Source of the DNA: Dipetalonema caudispina
Taxonomy: Eukaryota; Nematoda; Chromadorea; Rhabditida; Onchocercidae
Assembly (NCBI GenBank): GCA_013365325.1
Contig: JABVXV010000028.1
Coordinates: 124,001 to 188,000 of the forward strand
DNA: 64,000 nt
Direction: 5' to 3'
Both the position numbers and the translations under genes were made by a program. Under the pieces are notes generated by a model, which saw nothing but the letters and a program-made list of their open reading frames with translations, was not told the origin of the DNA and made no database searches. Shown here piece after piece: positions 50,291 through 63,300 of this stretch (its first letter is position 1; each line of letters starts with the position of its first letter).

Positions 50291-51757
50291 ATGATTAATA
50301 TCCCATGCTCTATGCATGGTAGCTTTGCACTTATGTTGTTTCAAATTAGTATATGTGAGACATTTGGGAATGGAAATACTTTACCTCAAATTTTTGACCA
50401 ACCAGGATTCAGAAAGTATGTGAGAGTGAAAATGAAGTGAGCTTAGGTAGTTGGAAAACATGCCGAATAGAAATGGTACACATGATTTGAGGTCAAAAAG
50501 AAACTTGTATGGTCTTGAAGAAACCGACTCAGGTTTTTCCATAGAACAGAAGATTTTAAAATTCCTATTAACCGTTATTTATATATGAAGGACCCATTGG
50601 AAGAATCGATTGTTACGGCCTTAGTTTATGTTTACGGAGAGGTAATCAATCTTGCCGACTTTTTATTAGTGTTAAATTTAAAGAAGGAAGGTTGGTTCTG
50701 GTTTTATGAGCGCAGTTCTTATTGACAGCTTTTATTTCGAATTTTTAGCCTCTGGAAGAAGAACGATTAATAAGAGAGCTGAAATTAGTTATCTTGTCTA
50801 TTGAAAAAATCTTGATATTTCTTGCAGTTTTCTAAAAGATATTGATATTTCATCTGATACTGATATTTTAAAATTAAGGTTTCGTACATATTATTGTGCA
50901 TTTTCGAATTTGGCATTCATTTGAATTTCGGCAGGTGTTATGGGAAAAAAATTAATCATTGTGGTGAGTATTAATTTTCAGTATTAGTAGAAAAATATAT
51001 GGTGGCATGGAAGTACCTTGAATTTTTTCTGTTTTGTCCTTTTCCACTCAATGCATTGAATTTGAAATCGAATATGCTTTGGATTTTAATTTTTAATTCA
51101 CAATTTAAATTTGGGATCAATACAAGTTTTTCAGTGATATCGAGCATTTTAATTTTTCCTCAAATAGGACATCTCATTGTAGATTCTTGGCGTGTTCTAC
51201 TTGATATATGTGGAAAAATGTTTTGCAAGAGGTAAGGTATTTGAATATTCGAACTACTTAATAATTAGTCATTCTTTGATAATACCTAAATAGAATCAAA
51301 AATCGACACCTTCTATTTTTAATTTTTTTCATTTTTGTTTAAAAACTCGTATTTATCGCAATAAAATTGACATTAATTTCGTAATTAATGGAGCGAAAAG
51401 TTATTAGAAATGCACATATTCTCAAATGTTATTTTAATTAGTGTGTAAAGTGATTGTATAATCTGTCAAATTAATTACGTATTTTATTCTGAATCTGTTG
51501 ATATTAGAGTCAGCTGAGCAAAAGTATTGTGAAATCCTAAATCGAATTAAATCTATGTGAACTGAACTAAGAAAAGTAATACTCGAACATTAGAAGTTTT
51601 GGATCAGCCTATCACATCATTTATGTTATTCCATTATTTCAACCAAACATTTTAATTAAAAAAAAGAGTTATTTACAAACATGGTATTTGAAACGGCTTT
51701 AAAATAAATGAATTTTGTTTAAATATTTTCAGATTTACTGACTACTTGTCCCTTTAA
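50291..51757 (+). CDS. Unrecognised protein-coding gene downstream of the Urb2-like gene
   Basis: The start ATG follows directly after the acceptor TTTCTTATAG, 454 nt after the previous stop, which suggests a trans-spliced operon member. Exons: 50291-50415 and 50533-50641 (joined in phase), then one from 50749 reading PLEEERLIRELK; further pieces about 50828-50879, 50936-50971, 51170-51232 and 51732-51757 join in phase (FLKDIDISSDTDI, CYGKKINH, CGHLIVDSWRVLLDICG) and end DYLSL plus TAA. The link between RELK and FLKD would need a 32-nt intron or a sequence indel; otherwise the protein ends at 50835 with 106 aa. The fragment RKFFHRTEDFKIPINRY and MKDPLEESIVTALVYVYGE look conserved, but I do not recognise the family. 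Confidence 0.45.
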
Positions 51758-51874
51758 GATTCCCAGCTGGCATACACCAGAAGTCGCAGTAATACTGTAT
51801 GCTGAATTTTCCATATTTATCTCCCATTTTTGAAGTAATCAATAATTAATTTCAATTAACTTCTTTTTTTACAG

Positions 51875-52134
51875 TCCGATGCAAACACTCAGAAGTATTG
51901 GTCCGTCTGGGGCGCAATGAGAATCATTCAGTACCAATTTGTCCATCTACTATTTCTAGCTGGCATGAAAAGCTAGAATCAAAACAATTGAAACAAAATA
52001 TTATCACATGTGATGGACTGCTATGTAACAGATGTCGATGTGACGTAAAGATGGGTTATATACTATCAAATGATACCGATCGGGCGGAATGTGTATTGAC
52101 TTGTCCAGTACCTCATGAATCTAGTGGCGGATAA
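51875..52134 (+). CDS. Candidate terminal exon with cysteine cluster (unrecognised)
   Basis: Begins after TTCTTTTTTTTACAG and stays open for 86 codons to TAA at 52134. It contains eight cysteines, including CDGLLCNRCRCDV and a later CVLTCP, compatible with a small zinc-binding fold. This frame needs one carried base from an upstream exon, which none of the exons of the preceding gene supplies cleanly. The other two frames at the same acceptor are also open for a short way (15 and about 33 codons), so which frame is used is unresolved. No family was recognised. Confidence 0.35.
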
Positions 52135-52297
52135 AATATGATGAAAATCCATCAATCATATGCCTAAAACTTGAATAGTCTTGGCATCTTTTTTATTTTT
52201 GATTAAAAACAAAAAGAAATCGCTGAAGTTCCGAATACTGAAAGAACTTTTCGATATTCGAAGATAAAAGTCTAGTTGATCACAAATGATTTGAACT

Positions 52298-52340
52298 ATT
52301 TGAATTGAATTTCGCAATTTTCGCGAAATTCAATTCAAAT
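52298..52340. repeat. Perfect 18-bp inverted repeat with 7-nt loop
   Basis: ATTTGAATTGAATTTCGC at 52298-52315 is followed by a 7-base spacer and its exact reverse complement at 52323-52340. It lies about 165 bp after the end of the last + strand gene. It could be a 3'-end hairpin in RNA or the remnant of a small inverted-repeat element. Confidence 0.85.
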
Positions 52341-55300
52341 ATCACAAAATATCGTATGGATTGTTATAATTCTCTACAGTGATTTACCGGTCATTTTTCT
52401 ATTATTATGATAATAAATACGAAAATAAAAAAATAATAGGTACATCGCTGGTTATTTTCTGCACTATAACTATTTGCAGCAAAAATTCGGAGCTCAATTT
52501 CTTTTGTGGAAGAAGAAAATTAAATGCTTCGTATAAATTTTCCATAACAAAAAGTTTCGTAGTTTTAAAAAAGTTAATATAAATTTACTTCAATCAAAAT
52601 TAGCAATGATTAATTTTGCATATTCATGTGAAATTCGTATAAGTATCATAACATAAACTGCTGAAAACGTCCAATTTCCGTTGGTAACGACAATACGATG
52701 ATGATGAAGTGTTGATTATTCACAAGGTGAATCTATTTTTCTTTACATAAAAAGTCAGCTGTTTTATTACATTATACACAAAATAAAATTTTCAGTTTCT
52801 GCAACAGGATGTCTGCTGATGTTTTTTTCTTCTGCTAATTTTACCAGTTTTTTTTTTCTTTTAGTGAAATTAGAAGAATGAAGTTCTTTTAAGCATACTT
52901 AGTAGTGATGCTTTTTATTAAATTCAGTAAAATTTATTTTATTTAGCCAAAAATCAACCAATAGATAATTTGATTATTGAAAAGTAATATATTTCTAACA
53001 GATAAGTTACTGACAATATTTGCACTCGTTAACAAGAAAAAAAAAGTCTGAAATCATATTGAATTAAAAGTAATAAATTAACTCGAATGAAAATACGCCC
53101 ACATAGCTTCTTTCTTCTCATCCTTTCTATGAATCTGATCTTTTCCAACCTTATATGCTCAATCATTCCTCTTCTACAAAGCTGAAGGAATGAAAGTAGT
53201 TTAAAGTGCTCGCTTTGAGAAAAATTTACACTTCTTTCTTAAAAAAGGCATAAATCGTCTAAGGATAAGATAAATAGTTCCGAAACTGTTCTTGTTTACG
53301 GAGATCAAAAACAGTGAGTTAACATTCAAAATTGAAAGTCTGTTCAGCTTCCATCAATCCAACTTTAACAATTTCAAAAGCTTCTTTGAATCAGCTAGTC
53401 ATTATCCCGAAATAAGGAGTAAATTATCACTCGAAGAATTGTTTTAAGTTGGGAAATAACTAAAATTGAGAAATGTAAATTGAAAATATATAATTGCAAA
53501 GTCCAATTTTTAATTTACTTCTATTTAATTTTTTGTGTTTATTTTGCTAGATTGCTTTAAGCTATTTAGAGTAAGAAGATGCAATAATAAGCCATTACGG
53601 TACCAAACGACAGTAGCGAGTCACTACAGTACCGAACAATACAAGCAAGTCATTACAGTACTGAACAAATACGTTTTATTTTCTCTTTCATTTAATGAGA
53701 AAACAGGATCAAAATAAGTTTCTTGCCTAAAAAGCAGGCAGGCACTTTGGAATCGTTAAAATGCAATAAGAATGTGCATTATATGAAGTGATATGGTGGT
53801 GAGGGAAAGATCATTCTTCAATTGATTGTATACTCTTAAAGCTTGTTGTAGTGATATTTCCGAACAGACCTACTCATTTTTTTTGCAATTCCAGAAATCT
53901 TTCGAATTCCTAGTCAAGAGTTCTTATGGCAGTGAGCATTATTTCAACGTATTTCTTTAAATTCATACCGTTTACTGCAAAAGATTTAGCTTTGTAGTGA
54001 TAGGATTGGATTATTGTCCACAACTACGACATATCAATTGCTTTAATTCATGTGATACTGCTCATTAATTATTTGATAGCGATATTTCGCGATATATTTC
54101 ACGGCAGTTGTTGAAGTATAATTGATTTCAAAATAAATTTTTTAATTAGTTTTAAGAAAAAATTAGTTTTAAAAAGGTAGCATATGCTAAGCACTTTTAT
54201 AAAATATATTATTTATTCAAAATCTATTGCACTCCAAAATGGTTTTCCTTCTTTCATAGCGATCTATCTCTAAAAGTTTCGATCGATCAGTTTGTTCTTA
54301 ACATTCAAAAATACATTGATATAAGACAAATTGGTTTGCTGACATTTTCGGTAGCATGTTTTTTAACATTATATGAAGCTATTAATTCGAATCATATGCT
54401 AATGGATCATATGATTCTTACCACATTCAAGGGAATCACTAATACATTCTTTGCATCACCTGCTTTTAAATTACATCTTCTATGACGGGATGGTAGCATA
54501 AAGTGTTGATATATTGTCAATATGGGAGAAGGTGTTTCGATGTAGGCGTTGGTTAGGTATTGTGGTGAAAATCGTTGAAAAAGTTTGCATTCCACGGCTT
54601 AGAGAAATGCGATAGTTCAATTGAAGTATTTCGTTGTCTTGTTAAGTGGTTGAATCGTTCTTCGGTTTTTTTTTTTTTTTTTTTTTTTTTTTTCAATAAC
54701 CTTTACTGAATATACAGCTAACTTTTGCATGAATTTTGAATAGTTTGATGAATTTGAAATTTTGAAAATGATAAAGGTAAGCGAACCATTTAGTTCGAAG
54801 TAAGCATATTGAACAATTCACTAGCACCTCATGAAATATCCCTCATAAAAATGTTTATCATATAATACAACTCATGATCTACACGAATCATGATCTACGC
54901 AAATCGAAAGCCTGCCTCTGCTACAAAATGTAGTGGTAATGACCCAAGAAGCTCTAATATTTTCAAAAAATTTTGCTGCTTTTGTCAGCTAAAAAATATG
55001 AATCATTCAAGAATAATGTTAGTAAAATTAAAAACCTTTTTGCAGTTTGCTTTAAATGAATAGGAAAGATAAAATGAAAGTATTAGGAAAAACAAACGGA
55101 TAATACATAGCACATAATGGGATTTTTTTTTTGACGTTCTTCAGAGATTCTTGAATGATTCACCATAGCACGAAAAAGTACTATAAAGCTTCGAAGAACA
55201 TCAAAATGGGTGAAATGAAATTTTGTTTGGTTGGGAATTTTACACATTTCCCAATTAAGTGATTGTACACGCCTAACACGCAACCATATAACTATTATAT

Positions 55301-56357
55301 GAATCGATCTTATGATACTATTGAATCACTTGGCTTTCTTCACCCATCACACACATATATATCTTCCTGACGAAGCGATTTCAGTCTATCTTGGCATAAG
55401 TTTTTCTTTTTTTTTTGAAAATATTAGTTGTTCATTAACAAATCTAAGTAATGGTAAAATGAATGGATAAAATTTTCAAGAGCAATTTTGCGACAAGAAA
55501 TTAAGAATTCAGAATATTACACCAATGCTGTAACAGCATATGGTCGGTCACATATAAAAGTTTAAAATACATATAATATTACTTTTGAAAGTGAATAAAT
55601 TATTTATATGAAGTAAAACTCGTTTTTTTCCCTCATCTTTTGTTACCGTTTAGGAATTTTAAGAAATATTTCTTACAGTAAGCAATAATTTACAGTTGGA
55701 ACTAACCTGAAAAGGAAATAAGAATAAACGATCACCCTATTCTTTATTGTTCGTTATTATCAAATCATCGCAATAAACTATGATAGTAAACAAGCATGGA
55801 ATGAATGACTACAAATAGTGTTTGCAAAAAATCGATCAGCCAAATCTGATCAGCCTCGATATTTGCTTAATTTGTCCGCATATCATTAGGCTTTGTTAAA
55901 TAATAATCTTTGACAAATGTTAACACAATACTTTTTTCCAATAAAAACGTATGAATTATGTAATATACAGTAAATAATAGAAACTAAACATGCTAAAATT
56001 AACATTCTAATCAAACTTATTGAAATGGACGAAAATTGTTTTTAGTTTTGGGAAGTATACAAACTGCAAGTATATTTAATATCGTCTGATTGATTCAGCT
56101 GTTTTAGAAAACACTGATTCAATTTCTTCATAAATCAAACAAAATGCCATTGCTAAATCATATCCATTCAAACTATATCTGATCCATTGGACAACTATGT
56201 TCCCCAAATTCAACCGCACTACTCCGATTGTTCATTTAGATACTTTTTTTTTTAGCTATTTACGGAAGTATGAAGAAATATGAATTAAAAACATCAGAAA
56301 AAATTAAAATAAATGAAATGTAGTAGTAAGATTAAACTAATCCAATGTATTTGTATT
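52341..56357. other. Gene-poor AT-rich region
   Basis: About 4 kb without a supported exon. It holds a short 3-unit tandem repeat (53589-53673) and a 28-nt T-run at 54666-54693. Open stretches of 60-66 codons (near 53.5, 54.5 and 55.2 kb) have no splice context or family likeness. Confidence 0.6.
53589..53673 (+). repeat. Three-unit tandem repeat, about 29 bp
   Basis: Units begin AAGCCATTACGGTACCAAAC, AGTCACTACAGTACCGAAC and AGTCATTACAGTACTGAAC, of about 30, 29 and 26 bp. All three share the core CNYTACRGTACYRAAC. Confidence 0.7.
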
Positions 56358-57809
56358 TCATAAAACTTTATGAGTCGAAGTTGAATCATATTTTTGTTGC
56401 ACGACGTTTAGTTGATGCCTTGGTCCCATACCCCACTGAAATAAATAAAAATGTTAGCGAAAAAAAGAATTAATCTAAACAGAGATTTTTAAGATATATT
56501 CAGTTTGGAGCAATATGAAATTAAGATGGAATCTGAAGATTACACATGCGAAGACATCGTTACATGTTTCTGAAGCGATACAGTCTTCTTCAGTGTTTGG
56601 CGATGATCTCAAATTCTAAATTCAGTAGCAAGACTATATTAATTTATTCTAATCAATTCTATTTTTGAATTATTAATACCACTTTATGAAAGAAGCAGGG
56701 AAGTTTAATCAAACTAGACAACTTTTCCGGGAACTTATAGTGAGTCGAAAACACACAAGAATGATAGAAAAATATTTCAAACTTCCGGGTTACCGGATTA
56801 ATGATGGATAAATACTAAATGATTGCGAAAAGATCCACTGAGCATATGACGAGAGCAATTCGAGAATGTGAAGAAAACCTGAATAAAATCCGTAAAGAAA
56901 ACCGTTAATTGTACATGTATCGCTTCCAAAAAGTCAAGTCAAGATTACAACATGCTCGAAACTTGAATTATCAAATTTTCTCATTGGCAAAATTGCAGTT
57001 ACTACCAGAAGCCATAATTTCCAAAAGCTTGCGAGATAGTATCTCTCTCTCTGATCACCATTAACTCTGACTGTCTTTAAGATCGAATCCAACTTTTAAA
57101 ATTTTGCAGGGTTTTTTTTTTTTGAATAAGATGGAAATTTTCTGACAATGAATAATGATCATTTGCAGAAAGAAATTTCACAAAGGACTAGTTTATATTC
57201 GCAATGAGAAGAATTCAATTTCAATTCAAGAATTTAAGAAGCATTTACAAACATTTCCATTGACTTAATTATCTAATTTAAAGCAATAAAAAGTCAGAAT
57301 TGTTGTGGTCAATGGGGTTCATGGACTTCTCCTTGCACATCGGAAATGTATTGTTTTATATTATCGATGAGTAGGGATTTTTACTGCTAAATATTTTTGT
57401 CATTATGAAGAAAAGGATTTCGACTAGAATTGAATATGAAAATTACTGCTTTTAGGGGTATGAAGATAATTTTACATAGAGCACTACTATATTGGGTTAT
57501 GATTATCGAGTAATGAAATTTGAAAAGACTTCTGGATTGAAGAAGATGACAAATAAGCATGAAGTGACGAAGGAATAAAATTTCCAAAACTAAATAAATA
57601 TAGTTCAATTCATCCTCAATCAACAACATTTTTAAATTAGTTTATAATTGACAAACCTTAGCAAAAACAGTTTTGTCATCCGTTTCAGATACGCAACACC
57701 ACAAAATACAAGTTACCGAGATTATAAATATTACGGAAAAAAAGGAAATCCAAACCGCAATTGGTCCAAGATAATCTAATACATCCAATTGCTGTTTCAA
57801 GTCAACCAT
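56358..57809 (-). CDS. Small single-pass membrane protein, 76 aa
   Basis: Two exons on the - strand: 57809-57657 (51 codons, ending GCTAAG|GTTTGT) and 56435-56358 (after ATTTATTTCAG, 25 codons plus TGA), joined in phase 0. The N-terminal 15 residues are soluble (MVDLKQQLDVLDYLG). One hydrophobic helix spans about residues 16-40 (WISFFSVIFIISVTCILWCC). A polar tail follows, with DDKTVFAKWGMGPRHQ and VVQQKYDSTSTHKVL. The acceptor ATTTTTAG ends two bases before the ATG, which suggests a trans-spliced leader directly at the start. Tandem cysteines at the membrane edge (WCCV) could be lipidated. I do not recognise a named family; it resembles short type III micropeptide-like membrane proteins in layout only. 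Confidence 0.6.
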
Positions 57810-59350
57810 TCCTAAAAATAAACAACAATAAATAGCCTATCTTTCTATTTTCAATTTTTTATTATCTAAATGTACTCAAAGAAAAAGAACATTATTTTTG
57901 ATTCGAACAGTCTTAATTTTGACATTATCGATGGAATTTTTTAAATGACTAAATATGAAATTTCGTAGAAAGAATAAAAGTGTATGGAGCTTAGAAAAAA
58001 AAAAATTCTAAAAAATTTTTGAGAATCAGATAAGCCTGAATGCTTCATATTGTCAACGGTGGATGGCCAGCATCAAAGAGAGCAACAACATCAACTGTCT
58101 GGTAGTAGGCTTGGAGTGAATCAATATTTTAAAAATAGCTAGCTAGCTGGCTAGAGTTTGGTTTGTGCCAAAGTGATGAAGGAAGAATCTTCATATGTAT
58201 TATATATTTCTAGTATTTATATCTTTCCTAACATTTCCAAATTTATGTAATTTTCTTGTGCAATTTTCAAATATGAAGCCTGGAAATCAGAATTGAAATA
58301 AAATCAATTTATTCCATTCGAAAGAACAAAAAAAAAAAAAAAACATAAACGAGACAGGAATATTAACTAAACATTGTAACATAAAAAGAAAAAAAAAAAA
58401 ACCACAGAAATTTTGTTTTACAGCTAGGAATTATGTAGAAGTTGAGGTATTCAATTGCACTTTTGTGCTTATTGATTGATCGGATAATTTGTTAGCGTAC
58501 TTAACAATATCTATCGCTTGATCATAAAGGAATATAGAAAGAGGAAAGGATGAATATGGGATATTTATTATTGGATTGATATTACAATGTTATCGTAAGA
58601 CAAAATGAGCTATTTGACTTCTTGTAGAAAGAAATCTCAGCAATATCGCAATTTTGTACTTCAAAGAAGAAGTAATAATGACATGAAAGCATTGGGAAGA
58701 ACTTTTTTACTACACAAATAACAGAAAAGGACGAATGACAATTAATAAAAAAAAAAAAAAAGAGAGAAAAAAGGCGGATAAAGAGCTATGCAAAATACTG
58801 AAGACAAACAAAAGCTGAAAGAATGCTTACGTAAGCTTTCAAACTAATAGCAGCAACAGCAGCAGCAGCACTCATACTATGAAATATTAAACTGGTCTTA
58901 AATCTCTAACATGGCCAACTTTTTAGCTGTAAGGTTAAAATTAGCGAATAAAATTCTTTTAATTGTGAATTTGTAATAATTTAATTGCATTTTCCAAGTT
59001 GTTGCTTGTTTAAAATAGAAGTTACTGAAGAACAAGTCGAGAAATTAGTTATTTTATAGTTTAGATGAATCTTAGAAATCTTTACGAACATTTTCAAGTT
59101 GATAGAATTGTGCTTACAACAATGGATCGTTTGAAATTTTCGAATTTTCTATGATTTTTCTTCGAATGAATTTCCCAAAGATATTATATATTTCCCTTTG
59201 ATTGCATATAATTAGTTTTCAATTCAATGGAAATTTCTGTTGAAAATGAACTTCAAATTTGTCAAGCAACCGTTTCGAGTGTTTTTTTTTTTTTTTTTTT
59301 TTTTTTTTTTGTTCAGTTATTTCATTTCTGAATTCATTAAATTGAATCAG
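57810..59350. other. Intergenic region
   Basis: AT-rich sequence with poly-A tracts (58329-58343, 58389-58400, 58747-58760), a short (GCA)n at 58849-58870 and a 29-nt T-run at 59282-59310. No exon was supported. The part next to 57.81 kb should contain the promoter of the small membrane protein gene. Confidence 0.6.
58849..58870 (+). repeat. Short (AGC)n tract
   Basis: AGCAGCAACAGCAGCAGCAGCA, one interruption, in non-coding sequence. Confidence 0.85.
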
Positions 59351-60310
59351 TTAAAACATTTGAGGATTGTCAATATCATTAATTAGACCATGAACCCAAG
59401 ATTTCGAATTTTTCATCTTAGTTTCCAGCTCTTCAAAGATCTCCTGAGTCATCACAAACAAATCGGTAAAGTCGATTGTTTCAATCAGAGATAAAATGGT
59501 CGATTTTTCATTTTGAACTTTTTGAATGACTTCAATTTTTTTCAAAAACAGTTAAAATTTTCGTCATTAACGTCATGTGCTGATAAGAGGAATAAGTCAT
59601 ATCCCACACGATTTCAACAGCAGCGGCATTTTATTTTATAAAAACCACTATTTACAACATCTGCTTGTATATTCATTTTACTGTTACAGCTTCCTCCTGC
59701 AAGATCGAAATTTTTTGCAGAGAATTAACAATTCTTTTCCTAAATGAATACAATGTATTTCTTTATTTAATTCGAAAATTGGATGAAATTCGATAATTTA
59801 ACAGCTAATATACTGATAATTAGAAGATAGACCTATCTGCTTATAAGATTAATCAAAGTTTATGTGCAGTTGCGATTAAAACTAAAGTACCTCTCTGCTT
59901 AAACATACTTTTAGTGCAACCATTCAAATTAAGATCATTGCAATCGACTTCAAGATATGACTTCTTGATAATTCTAGTAAATTAACAATTATTTTCTCGA
60001 AGATAATTAAGGAAAGAATTGATTCGCTGACGTTATGCGAAAGCTTTGCTTACCTCATTTTCAATGGATGATGTTTGCTCTTCAATTTTCTACTCTAAAA
60101 TGACAAATTTCTTTTGATTTACATCGATCTGATTCTCTTGTCAATCTGTTAATTTAAAAAAGATAAATCATAGCAATTAGGATCTTTTTAATAACCCTTA
60201 ATATTTGGTTTTAATTTATTACGAACATTACAAGCTTTTTGTAAATTATGAGCTGTTTTTTCCTTCTTTTTTTTTAATTCGTATAACTCTTCTACGGTGA
60301 ATTTTTTTTT
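59351..60310 (-). pseudogene. Decayed or mis-framed coiled-coil protein gene
   Basis: Read on the - strand, several pieces look like one helical protein: KFTVEELYELKKKKEKTAHN near 60300, then QENQIDVNQKKFVILE and KIEEQTSSIENE near 60.1 kb separated by a TAG, then NAAAVEIVWDMTYSSYQHM near 59.63 kb, and a 64-codon terminal stretch at 59545-59351 (KVQNEKSTILSLIETIDFTD, EIFEELETKMKNSKSW). The last two pieces would read through if a run of seven A (within about 59537-59545) had six. In-frame stops plus this frameshift suggest a pseudogene. Unrecognised introns or a single-base error are the alternatives. No family was recognised. Confidence 0.35.
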
Positions 60311-63300
60311 CACATTTTTTCCGCACTTCTTTTTATAAATCAACCGTTCAAATAATTAGGTTTGACAGTCATCCATCCGATTCTGTTAAATTACTAAGAA
60401 ATCTGACAACATTAAACAACTGTATTGTAAATCAAAATTTGACTTTTTAATTTTACAACGACAAATTTGAAGTTCGCAAACATTAGGTAGTGAAATAATT
60501 GCGCATTTTATGTATGCATTATTAATTCAATGCAATAACAAGGCGTTCATGTTTTAGCAATCGTCATAAGCAGTTTTTCCCGCTGCGAGTCGTAAGTTCA
60601 GCCATCAGTTTTGCATAAAAATGTGGTGATATGCAAAATTGTATGAAGTGATTAAAATATTTCAGTGACCGATTCTTATATGTTAATACTTTCATTTCAG
60701 AAGTGATTCAATAATATAACAAATTCAAAAGAAAACTTGATATCTAAAATGAGAAGAATTTATTTCCTTCCATCTTTTTCATCAAAATGCAACGTTATTT
60801 TCGATATTCACTTTATTGCTTTGATTTTTCCCTATTTTCAATAGATTACCTCTTATCCAAACACTTATAGAGCTTGAAAAAAATTTTAATTTTGTATAGT
60901 TCTGCTGTATCTCAATGCAAATGAAGTTGGCAGTAACATCAGTTGTATTTTATTTTGATAGAGTGATAAAAAAAGGAAATACTTCTTAGTTTATACATAA
61001 GTCTCAAATTATATCCTCCTTTTATATCGAACTTTTAAAACAACACTTTTGATGAAATTGTAAAATTCAACACGCATTTTTGAAAATATATGAATATCTT
61101 CTGGATATATTGACCTTATAGTGATTACGGTCATAATTTTCCGGGAACTATTGTTAGTTAGCAATCCTGAAGTGTATATGTCAGAATCCAACTTTGAGAA
61201 CCTAAAAATCCTTTTTTATATCACTTTAACGTTCCTTACTTTCTCCTACTGAAGTTTCACATCATTAAAAATTTTTCCATTAATGAATAGTTCAGGATAC
61301 TGCAGAAATGTTCTGTGATATCAAATACATAGGACCAGAAATTGAAATTGCAAACTAATTGTTGTTCGAGATTATTGTAAAGCTCACCAAGTTATTCTCT
61401 TCTCTAAAGCATCAGTCGATCATTACAAATACTTGCTTACAACTGAAATTGAAATATCTGAGTGTTCCTTTGCTATTGATCTTGCCAATATTATTTGCTA
61501 TCTTCTGATCTCAAACTTAACCATTAATTTAATGCTTACATCAAAATTCGTGTTTATTTTGCGGAACGATACATTCATTATGTATGCAACACCATATCTT
61601 CTATGACTGGTTAAGAATTTATTCCACAAATGTTTAGTATTCTATGGTTTCAAATTTAGTTTCTTAACAACTACAAGTCTTGCTTTAAGATTCCAGTCTA
61701 AATTGTTAATCCTCAACGCTGATACATTATTTCTCTTCAAATAACTATTGCAGTTTACTTTGTCAACTTAAGTTCCCCTAAATTTAGCTTCTCTCAAATA
61801 TATCTGCTTATGATAAGCATAGAAAACATTCCTCTATATAACCTATAAAACTAATATGGATACTGCTATTTAACCAAATATGTTATCATAAACGAATATG
61901 CAGCAATTGCTAGTCCGAAACACACCGATAAACGAGGTGATGAAATGAGATCTTTCTCAGAAGTAATCTGAAAAAGAATTTTTCCAAACAATGTTGCAAT
62001 TATTCAACTATTTACTTAAACGTTCGAAAAAAAACATTTTTGCAGATGTGGAAAAAAAGAATTGTAGGATTTTTAACGATTTTAAAGCATCGTTTCAACC
62101 ATTTGTTTCGAAAAAAAAAAAGTGAAATGCAATTGATATGTGCAAAAAGTCGTTGAAAAAATATACAAATAAGCAAAAAAAGTGAGCATGTAAACATGTT
62201 AATATCCATCAATTTTTGTTACACGACTTTTGATGGATTTAATGTTTATTGCATGTGATCCTTATTGCTGTTGAAAATGCTCAAATTCATGAAAAGCCTA
62301 CCATGCTTTCTAAATGCAACAAAAAATCATTTATTTAATATTCTGAAAATTAACGGTAAGAATTTATTGAATGAATAGATGAATTCTTCCCTTTCGTATT
62401 ATTCCTCTATATATATTTTCAGAAATTACAATCAAAAGATATGTGTATTGATTGCATATGCAGTGAACTTCATTACTTTTCAAAAACTTCAATAAGTTGT
62501 CAAGTTTCCCTCCAAACAGAAAGTCTTCGGAGTGCCAAAATATTGGAAAAACAAACAATAAATGCTGTAAAAGGATAAATTTAGCAATTCCTCTTTAAAT
62601 AAGTAGAAAATGATAACATTTAGACAAGAGAGAAAAATGTTTCAACAGAAATATTATGCAAATTAAAGACTGTTTGATGTTGCATTTCGTACTGTTCGAA
62701 TTTTCAATGCATTAAAAAAAGATTTTCAGAAAAGCAATTTATGATTGAAGACAAACACAAGAAAGATGAAAGAATTGGCTGTAACGGAACTCTCTTTTAC
62801 GTCCAAATTTTCTAATCGGAAGGAATAGGACGTTTTAAATGACAAGAATTTTTTTAGAACTTCTATTTTAAGATTTAAAAATCAATCAAAGTCATAAATG
62901 CTATACACCTTTGGGATAGACCAAGCCAAAATAATTTCAACTATTTGCTTCAATTTACTACAAAATTATTTCAATTTATTAATAATATACGGCAAGATAT
63001 CATTTCAAAATAAAATTGACAGAAACTTTATACTTTTTTCTCAAGAATCTTCTTACATTGCTATATAAAATTTTTTAAACAATGAATCCATCAATAAAAA
63101 TTATTTAATTGAAAAATCAATGATTGAAGGACATTTTATTACATGCGAGAAATGGGATGGGAAACAATCACAGATCTTCAGACAATCAATGTTACAAAAA
63201 CCTATATCACAGCTAACCATTGATCATTACGCTCCGGTCATCAAAAAAGATGACTCCACGGAGTCGCATTTGCATTGTTATCTTTTGCGGTATTACATAA

